Of a stretch of 11,856 nucleotides of DNA, positions 7,594 through 11,856 are shown piece after piece. Under the pieces are notes generated by a model. The model searched no databases, was not told where the DNA came from, and saw only the letters and a list, made by a program, of their open reading frames with translations. Source of the stretch: an uncultured Muribaculaceae bacterium (GTDB taxonomy: Bacteria; Bacteroidota; Bacteroidia; Bacteroidales; Muribaculaceae). Location of the stretch: the NCBI GenBank assembly GCA_910589095.1, contig CAJUSN010000077.1, positions 1 through 11,856 of the forward strand, written 5' to 3'. Within the stretch, counting starts at the first letter, position 1. Each line of letters opens with the position of its first letter. The translations under genes and the position numbers were made by a program.

Positions 7594-7723
7594 CCGTTGA
7601 CACCGGTATGGTACAGAATTTTTTCACTGCAACTGAACAAAAACAAACTACCGGCGTTTTAATCACAGAAACTAACTTTTAAGAAATAAAAATTCATAAT
7701 CCAAGTATCTATTTTTAACCGAC

Positions 7724-7924
7724 ATGAAACCATTACAGATTGTATTAGCCGCCCTTGGCGGAGCGTTCGTAGGCGCAGCAGCCGGTCTTCTTTTCGCACC
7801 CGACAAAGGTGAAAACACACGTGCCGACATCGTGAAATTCCTTAACGAAAAAGGCATCCGCTTGAAAAAAAGCAAAGTTGAGCAGCTTGCCGACGCTATT
7901 GCCGAGGATCTCGAATCAAAATAA
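7724..7924 (+). CDS. YtxH-like small membrane protein (copy 1)
   Basis: A 66-residue protein with one Gly/Ala-rich N-terminal membrane helix (about 5-26, GGAFVGAAAGLLFAP) followed by DKGENTR and a charged helical tail. The small-residue helix ending in LFAPxKG and then TRxxI is the signature of YtxH-like proteins, named after a Bacillus general-stress protein; no biochemical activity is established for the family. The tail (about 34-66) is rich in Lys and Glu and probably lies in the cytoplasm. It is the first gene after the promoter at 7562-7593 and is matched in length and plan by the next gene, which suggests tandem duplication. A role in envelope or stress physiology is inference. Confidence 0.85.
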   Translation: MKPLQIVLAALGGAFVGAAAGLLFAPDKGENTRADIVKFLNEKGIRLKKSKVEQLADAIAEDLESK

Positions 7925-7947
7925 TTGATTTAGCAAACCGTATAAAA

Positions 7948-8039
7948 CCTAAAGGGAGAGGAAATGCCTTAGCGAGGATTTCCCCGCCCTTTAAGGCTTA
8001 ATTGAAAGAGCTTCGGAGTGACACAGCCCCGCAAGTTTT
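7948..8039 (+). other. Two stem-loops in the spacer between the YtxH-like genes
   Basis: The 157-nt spacer contains a long hairpin at 7948-7996. The arms CCT, AAAGGG, GGAAAT and CCT pair with AGG, ATTTCC, CCCTTT and AGG. These 18 pairs are interrupted by a 3x3 internal loop, a bulged G, a bulged A and a TAGCG apical loop. A weaker hairpin at 8007-8039 pairs AGAGCTTCGG with CCGCAAGTTTT, with two G-U pairs and one bulged C. Neither is followed by a U run, so they are not standard intrinsic terminators. They could stabilise or process the message, adjust the relative output of the two genes, or belong to a small RNA. I recognise no riboswitch family. Confidence 0.5.
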
Positions 8040-8081
8040 CCTATAATTGAATTTTCACCTCACAAACACTGATAATCAGTC

Positions 8082-8282
8082 ATGAACAACAGTCTCAGCA
8101 TCCTCTACGCTTTCATTGGCGGAGCTCTCATCGGGGCCTCTGCCGCAGTGCTATTCGCCCCCTCAAAGGGCACCGATCTCCGCGCAAAAATCAAGGAGAC
8201 CCTCCAGAAAAAAGGCATAATCTGCACACAGAGTGAAATTGACGCTCTCGTGGAACAGCTCACTGCCGATATTGACGACTGA
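8082..8282 (+). CDS. YtxH-like small membrane protein (copy 2)
   Basis: A 66-residue paralogue of the preceding small protein, with the same order of parts: a Gly/Ala-rich membrane helix (about 6-27, FIGGALIGASAAVLFAP), SKGTDLRAKI, then a charged helical tail ending in acidic residues. Identical positions include GGA, LFAP, KG, the R after it, and KKG or EKG near residue 44. Unlike copy 1 it has a cysteine at residue 48 in the tail and an Asp-rich end. The ATG follows the structured spacer; I see no convincing separate promoter, so it is probably in the same transcript. A 164-bp gap separates it from the holin-like gene, with only a weak imperfect inverted repeat (about 8309-8350). Confidence 0.85.
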   Translation: MNNSLSILYAFIGGALIGASAAVLFAPSKGTDLRAKIKETLQKKGIICTQSEIDALVEQLTADIDD

Positions 8283-8446
8283 TCCTCCCCTTACACTTCT
8301 CCCCTGACGCACGGAACCGGTGGACCATTGTCAGTAATCATCCTGTGCGGATGAAGCAATACAGCTCTCTGCCGGGTTTTCCGTGTGCCATATTCTCCAA
8401 CCCATTACTCCCTCCTCAAAAACTTATTCCTATCAATCCCCACAAA

Positions 8447-8785
8447 ATGAGCGAAGAAAAATCTCAATTCAAACAGTTTATCGACGAGGGAAAAGATTAT
8501 ATCAAATTCCGCCTCGAATATGGCAAACTCACACTGACGGAAAAACTCGTCATGCTGCTGTCAAGTCTCGCCGTGGGGCTGATATGTGTGTTCCTGGGCG
8601 TACTCGTCATCTTTTTCCTTTCGGTTTCAGCCATGGACTGGATAGCCCTGTATCTGGGTCATGCTTGGGCGGCTCTGATTATTTGCGGAGCATATATTCT
8701 GCTGATCATTCTGCTAATAGCCCTGCGCAAGCCTCTTGTGGTCAACCCCATGTCACGTCTCATCTCACGTATAATCCTCAAATAA
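8447..8785 (+). CDS. Holin-superfamily (DUF1469-like) membrane protein
   Basis: A 112-residue membrane protein with an acidic/basic N-terminal amphipathic segment (1-33, including KDYIKFRLEYGKLTLTEK) and two long hydrophobic helices at about 34-60 and 68-93. A short basic tail follows. This plan, with a helix carrying YxxFRLExxKL just before two membrane spans, is that of the phage-holin-III/DUF1469 group, annotated in Bacteroidota as 'phage holin family protein'. No phage genes lie nearby, so lysis is unlikely; a housekeeping envelope role is inferred. The ATG at 8447 is preferred to an in-frame GTG at 8345 because the extra 34 residues are low-quality coding and lack family features. It lies 9 bp before the next gene. 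Confidence 0.75.
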   Translation: MSEEKSQFKQFIDEGKDYIKFRLEYGKLTLTEKLVMLLSSLAVGLICVFLGVLVIFFLSVSAMDWIALYLGHAWAALIICGAYILLIILLIALRKPLVVNPMSRLISRIILK

Positions 8786-8794
8786 GCCGCACTC

Positions 8795-9091
8795 ATGAAT
8801 TCCACACCTGAAACCGATTACAACGACCTCCCCGCCAACACCTGGAAAGGCTACGATATAGACCAGCTACGCTACCGACGGGCTTATCTCCTGGCCCGTT
8901 GTGAGATCGAAAAGATGAAACTGATGTCGCGCTACGAGGGGATGCGCGACAACATGCCATCTTTCAAAGGGTCCGGGGTTGCCTCACGAATGCTCAAGGG
9001 ATTGAACTACATGGACTATGCTTACCTTGCATACCGAACCGCAACAAAACTCGTGAAAATTGTAGGCAAATTCCGCCGTCACAAAAAATAA
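8795..9091 (+). CDS. Conserved small basic protein of unknown function
   Basis: A 98-residue protein I cannot assign to a named family. The N-terminus (1-16) is polar and acidic. The middle (about 24-52) is likely helical and charged, with RYRRAYLLARCEIEKMKLMSR. The C-terminal half contains GLNYMDYAYLAYRTATKLVKIVGKFRRHKK, an amphipathic aromatic stretch ending in a strongly basic cluster, which could lie on a membrane surface. There is no signal peptide or clear membrane span. It starts 9 bp after the holin-like gene and ends 27 bp before prmA, so it almost certainly shares their transcript. Its adjacency suggests it works with the holin-like and YtxH-like membrane proteins, but this is inference. 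Confidence 0.75.
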   Translation: MNSTPETDYNDLPANTWKGYDIDQLRYRRAYLLARCEIEKMKLMSRYEGMRDNMPSFKGSGVASRMLKGLNYMDYAYLAYRTATKLVKIVGKFRRHKK

Positions 9092-9118
9092 CCTATTCAA
9101 TTCGCAACCAATCATCAC

Positions 9119-9970
9119 ATGAACGATTACACTGAAGTGCGCGTGGATTTTTCCCCGTGCTCCGAAGACTTGACCGATATTGCCGCTGCATTGCTCGCTG
9201 ATGCAGGTTTTGAAACTTTCGTACCTGATGCAGCAGGCCTTACAGCCTACATACCAGCGTCCAAATATACACCCGCACTCCGGCAAACACTCGACACCCC
9301 TATTTTCACCGATGTGGACGTCACCTGGAATGCCAAACTGATAGAAGGGCAAGATTGGAACAGCGAATGGGAAAAACACTATTTCAAGCCCATTGTAATC
9401 GAAGGACGATGCGTGATCCACTCATCGTTCCACACTGATGTACCTTCGGCTGAATTCGATATTGTCATAGATCCCAAAATGGCATTCGGCACAGGCCATC
9501 ACTCCACCACCACCCTCATTCTCCAGCAACTGCTGCAACTCCCACTGGAAGGAAAAGCTGTTATTGACATGGGCACCGGCACGGGCATTCTCGCCATTCT
9601 TGCACGCATGCGCGGCGCAAGTCCGGTGTCAGGAATCGAAATCGATCTCCCCGCATGGGAAAACGCAATCGACAACTGTCGGCTAAACGGCTGTGAAGAG
9701 ATAACCATGCTTCACGGGGATGCCTCAGCCCTTTCACAAATCGGTTATGCAGCCGACCTCCTGCTCGCCAATATTAACCGTAACGTCATAACGGCCGATA
9801 TTCCCGACTATGCCAAGAAGCTTAAGCCGGGGGCCACAGTTCTGCTCAGCGGATTCTATGTCCATGATATACCCATTGTAAGCGAAGCGGCAGCAAAAGC
9901 GGGCCTTGAAACCATGGGCCACACCGAGCTGAACGCCTGGGCATGCGTCAAGTTGCGCAAACCAGAGTAA
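9119..9970 (+). CDS. prmA: Ribosomal protein L11 methyltransferase
   Basis: A 283-residue cytoplasmic SAM-dependent methyltransferase that trimethylates ribosomal protein L11 in characterised homologues. An N-terminal substrate-recognition domain (about 1-65) leads to a linker with GQDWNSEWEKHYFKP (77-91). The catalytic domain follows: the PrmA signature DPKMAFGTGHHSTT (118-131), SAM motif I VIDMGTGTGILAILA (148-162), the acidic end of strand 2, GIEID (172-176), and the LLLANINRNVI motif (214-224). Motif I has Thr (MGTGTG) where many homologues have Cys; the glycines are intact, so activity is expected. Length is normal for the family. It is last in the plus-strand cluster and ends only 11 bp from a gene on the opposite strand. 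Confidence 0.93.
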   Translation: MNDYTEVRVDFSPCSEDLTDIAAALLADAGFETFVPDAAGLTAYIPASKYTPALRQTLDTPIFTDVDVTWNAKLIEGQDWNSEWEKHYFKPIVIEGRCVIHSSFHTDVPSAEFDIVIDPKMAFGTGHHSTTTLILQQLLQLPLEGKAVIDMGTGTGILAILARMRGASPVSGIEIDLPAWENAIDNCRLNGCEEITMLHGDASALSQIGYAADLLLANINRNVITADIPDYAKKLKPGATVLLSGFYVHDIPIVSEAAAKAGLETMGHTELNAWACVKLRKPE

Positions 9971-9981
9971 AGAATCTGCAC

Positions 9982-10332
9982 CTACTTAGCCGATTCATCA
10001 GCAAACCACGGTTCCACCATAAGGAACACAATGGAACAGAAGAGGCCGAAACATATTGCCATCATGGTGATATTCCCCACAGTCACATATCCTGTGTTCC
10101 ACACCCCCGCGCCATAAATCACGGCGTATATCACCGTGGCCAAGGCCGCCATCAGATAAACCGCATATTCTATCCATGCTGCCGTACGCACTCTCTTTTC
10201 TGGCAAGCGGTTCATTACCTTACGTGTGAACCATGGCGATGGAGGAGCCTGCAAAGCCGCTGACTTTAGCAGTGAGCGGAGGGCCTCATCAGTCATTCCG
10301 GTTTCTTTCTTTTCTATATTATTATTTTTCAT
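9982..10332 (-). CDS. Small two-helix membrane protein, candidate anti-sigma factor (DUF5056-like)
   Basis: A 116-residue protein with a soluble N-terminus of about 50 residues and two predicted membrane helices (about 54-74 and 87-106). The soluble part has a helix (about 14-28), then PPSPWFTRKVMNRLPEK (30-46), a pattern like that of short Bacteroidales membrane proteins encoded next to ECF sigma genes and resembling DUF5056. Its ATG overlaps the last 11 nt of the sigma gene, so translation is probably coupled and the proteins are made in proportion. By analogy with sigma/anti-sigma pairs, its cytoplasmic N-terminus may bind the sigma factor at the membrane. It lacks the HxxxCxxC zinc motif of classical ZAS anti-sigmas. 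An internal Met at residue 13 is an alternative start. The function is inferred from context. Confidence 0.7.
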   Translation of the reverse strand: MKNNNIEKKETGMTDEALRSLLKSAALQAPPSPWFTRKVMNRLPEKRVRTAAWIEYAVYLMAALATVIYAVIYGAGVWNTGYVTVGNITMMAICFGLFCSIVFLMVEPWFADESAK

Positions 10333-10870
10333 CGTTTTTCAGCATTTCAGCCATCTTATTTTTGGCTCGTGAGAGATAACTTTTAATTGTTCCGGAGGGA
10401 AGAGATGTGATGCGCGAAATATCCTTTATGGGAAGATCGTCAAGATAGAACAGCACCACCACCGTCCGTTCCTTGGGGGTGAGCGAAGCCAATGCCACGT
10501 TAATGTCATGACGCATCTCGCTCAACTTCGCACCATGGTCACTGAGGCCCTCACCAGCCGGTGGCACATACTCCTCAGGCATCCGCTCTTCGCGTTGGCG
10601 CCTGGTAAAGCTCACAAACTCATTATAGGCTATTGAAAAGAGCCATGTTCGGAGACGTGCGGCAGCCCTGAACGACTTCAGTCCTGACCATGCCTTGACA
10701 AAAGTGTCCTGCGAAAGATCGTCGGTCAGCGCGGCATCCCCACCCGTGAGACGGAACAGAAAGTTCCTCACGGCAGGAGCATACTCGTTGACAATCCGTG
10801 CAAACGCACGGCGGTCGTCCGAAGCCACGCATCGCGCAACAAGTGCTATTTCCTCGATCTTACTGAGCAT
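10322..10870 (-). CDS. ECF-type RNA polymerase sigma factor
   Basis: A 182-residue sigma-70 family protein with only regions 2 and 4, the ECF layout. Region 2 (about 24-92) includes the core-binding stretch DDLSQDTFVKAWSGLKSF (50-67) and the -10 recognition part RLRTWLFSIAYNEFVSFTRR (72-91). After a linker of about 35 residues, region 4 (about 125-176) shows SLTPKERTVVVLFYLDDL (129-146) and the helix-turn-helix IKDISRITSLPSGTIKSYLSRAK (148-170). It overlaps an upstream membrane-protein gene and a downstream small membrane-protein gene by 11 nt each, so all three are probably one coupled operon. Its promoter targets cannot be deduced from this window. The specific ECF group is not assigned. 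Confidence 0.92.
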   Translation of the reverse strand: MLSKIEEIALVARCVASDDRRAFARIVNEYAPAVRNFLFRLTGGDAALTDDLSQDTFVKAWSGLKSFRAAARLRTWLFSIAYNEFVSFTRRQREERMPEEYVPPAGEGLSDHGAKLSEMRHDINVALASLTPKERTVVVLFYLDDLPIKDISRITSLPSGTIKSYLSRAKNKMAEMLKNDEK

Positions 10871-11597
10871 CGTCAGTTGTGTCGCTATCTGATTTTGAGG
10901 AAACTGTGTTTTTGCGCTGCTCCAGGAAATAGACAGCCAGGCGCGATATTCCGATAAAGAGCGGAATCATACCTATAGCCACCCAACCATGGCCCATATC
11001 GGCCAATGTAAGAATCACGCAGGCAACACCCCAGCCTATCCACACAATACCTGATTGCAATTTGTTCTTGGGCTTAGGCGAGTCTGTAAGATAGAATTCC
11101 GGAGGCAGCGGATGTCCATACTCAGCAGCTTTAGCAATTGTGTCATACTTCATCCGTTTTCTCTGAACCAAAGCACGACACACAAAATATATCACCAGAA
11201 CAAAGGCTGCAAACGGAACTGTTATGCCAAACACAATTCCGAAAATAGGAATAAGAAGCGCGCTGCTCACAGCTGTTTTGCCCACATCGGACAGAATTGC
11301 ATTTGTGTCGACATCCTGATCAATGCTTTCAGATGGGGTATTCTCCGTCCCGACCTCTTCAACCGTACTGTCGGACTCCTGCGGAATTTTCATCACAACC
11401 ATGGAAGCCACACTGTCGGCATCCATCGATGATATGCGCTCTTTCACATTCTCCACCATTCCGGAAGTGGACTTGGACAGTTCGCGCGCCCGCTGAAGAT
11501 TAGAGTTACCATGTGCAGCCATTGCAGGCACAATTGATGCAGCCAAAGCAACCGTCATGGTCACAGTTCTTAAAACTTTATTGATTCTATTTGTCAT
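10860..11597 (-). CDS. DUF6249-like membrane protein with signal peptide
   Basis: A 245-residue protein. An N-terminal signal peptide (about 1-27, ending VPAMA-AHG) is followed by a polar, acidic, probably extracytoplasmic segment (28-107). A long hydrophobic region (about 109-140) precedes a basic loop (141-181), and two further helices lie at about 183-200 and 203-224, with a Ser/Asp-rich tail. The loop contains RKRMKYDTIAKAAEYGHPLPPEF (146-168), which resembles the DUF6249 core seen in Bacteroidota proteins beside sigma factors. With the signal peptide cleaved, the basic loop would be cytoplasmic, where it could meet the sigma factor. It is first in the three-gene operon, and its last 11 nt contain the sigma start. 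A sensing or signalling role is inference; no enzyme motif is visible. Confidence 0.7.
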   Translation of the reverse strand: MTNRINKVLRTVTMTVALAASIVPAMAAHGNSNLQRARELSKSTSGMVENVKERISSMDADSVASMVVMKIPQESDSTVEEVGTENTPSESIDQDVDTNAILSDVGKTAVSSALLIPIFGIVFGITVPFAAFVLVIYFVCRALVQRKRMKYDTIAKAAEYGHPLPPEFYLTDSPKPKNKLQSGIVWIGWGVACVILTLADMGHGWVAIGMIPLFIGISRLAVYFLEQRKNTVSSKSDSDTTDDAQ

Positions 11598-11705
11598 AAT
11601 CTTATATTTTTTCTTGAGGTTTCAAATGGTTTTCGTAAGGTTTGACGCATCATCAGCTCCAAAAGGTTGCAAGCAACGAAGAAAAACACGAAAAAGTTTA
11701 CAACA

Positions 11706-11738
11706 CAAAATTAATATTAATTTCTTAAGTAAAATCAA
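11706..11738 (-). promoter_or_regulatory. Possible promoter of the membrane protein-sigma operon
   Basis: On the minus strand TAATTTTG (11713-11706) is a perfect Bacteroidota -7 element, identical to that of the exbB promoter. The best -33 candidate is only TTG (11738-11736), at a spacing of 22 bp, so the match is partial. Transcription from it would give a leader of about 100 nt before the ATG at 11597. Nothing else is recognisable between 11598 and 11780. Confidence 0.4.
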
Positions 11739-11780
11739 TGGACATATGAATGTGTGATCAGTATGGAAGATTAGATTTGT

Positions 11781-11855
11781 TTATGGAGGCGCATTGTTGT
11801 TGCACTTCAACGGAATAAACAAGTCCCAGGTCGCCCTAATAAGCGCGTACAGACG
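11781..11855 (-). CDS. Possible C-terminal end of a gene running in from the right edge
   Basis: On the minus strand the frame from the window edge is open for 24 codons to a TAA at 11783-11781, reading RLYALIRATWDLFIPLKCNNNAPP. The first half has a protein-like mix of hydrophobic and basic residues, and the other two minus-strand frames are closed by stops within this stretch. It is too short to assign a family. It could equally be chance, so this is a flag rather than a firm gene. Confidence 0.25.
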   Translation of the reverse strand, partial: RLYALIRATWDLFIPLKCNNNAPP

Positions 11856-11856
11856 T

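Noticed and set aside
7597..7625. TTGACA at 7597-7602 as an E. coli-type -35 element before the first YtxH-like gene.
   Set aside because: No TATAAT-like box lies 16-18 bp downstream, and this phylum uses a different consensus, which is met at 7562-7593.
8042..8049. TATAATTG just upstream of the second YtxH-like gene as a separate -7 element.
   Set aside because: It has one mismatch to TAnnTTTG and no TTTG at the required 19-21 bp upstream, so an independent promoter is not supported.
8345..8446. GTG at 8345 as start of the holin-like protein, adding 34 residues.
   Set aside because: The extra segment is Pro-rich, lacks family similarity and sits in intergenic-looking sequence. The ATG at 8447 begins directly at the expected charged N-terminus.
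8447..8785. The holin-like gene as a sign of a prophage.
   Set aside because: No terminase, capsid, tail, integrase, endolysin or attachment-site repeat is present. The neighbours are chromosomal and base composition is unchanged.

Overview
The window reads as chromosomal DNA from a gut-type Bacteroidales bacterium, possibly a Muribaculaceae relative (the family-level guess is inference). Three things point there: promoters of the Bacteroidota form (TTTG, about 19-20 bp, TAnnTTTG) rather than the E. coli form, an absence of strong Shine-Dalgarno sequences before most starts, and protein families and gene orders typical of Bacteroides relatives. I see no insertion sequence, prophage, tRNA, rRNA or CRISPR array.

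Left edge (1-1120, minus strand): the start of an ExbD-like gene cut by the window edge, preceded by a complete MotA/TolQ/ExbB-type proton-channel gene. A well-formed promoter lies at 1090-1120 with A-tracts upstream. This is the energising part of a TonB-type system.

Centre-left (1423-7495, plus strand): a complete nqrABCDEF operon for the sodium-pumping NADH:quinone oxidoreductase. It has a recognisable promoter, six genes with gaps of 5-51 bp, and a strong intrinsic terminator. The cofactor residues can be followed through the set: 2Fe-2S cysteines and FAD/NADH motifs in NqrF, covalent-FMN threonines in NqrB and NqrC, and the membrane-cluster cysteines of NqrD and NqrE. The NqrC flavin site has a variant sequence.

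Centre-right (7562-9970, plus strand): a promoter, two 66-residue YtxH-like membrane proteins separated by a structured 157-nt spacer, a holin-superfamily (DUF1469-like) membrane protein, a 98-residue basic protein of unknown function, and prmA, the ribosomal protein L11 methyltransferase. The first four look like a small envelope-associated module.

Right (9982-11713, minus strand): a tight three-gene operon made of a DUF6249-like membrane protein, an ECF-type sigma factor and a small membrane protein with the layout of a short anti-sigma factor. Both junctions are 11-nt overlaps with the same geometry, which suggests translational coupling. This is the most likely under-described regulatory unit here. 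The extreme right edge may hold the last codons of another minus-strand gene.

Between the ExbB and nqr promoters there is a GC-rich island (about 1177-1344) with nested inverted repeats that no gene explains.
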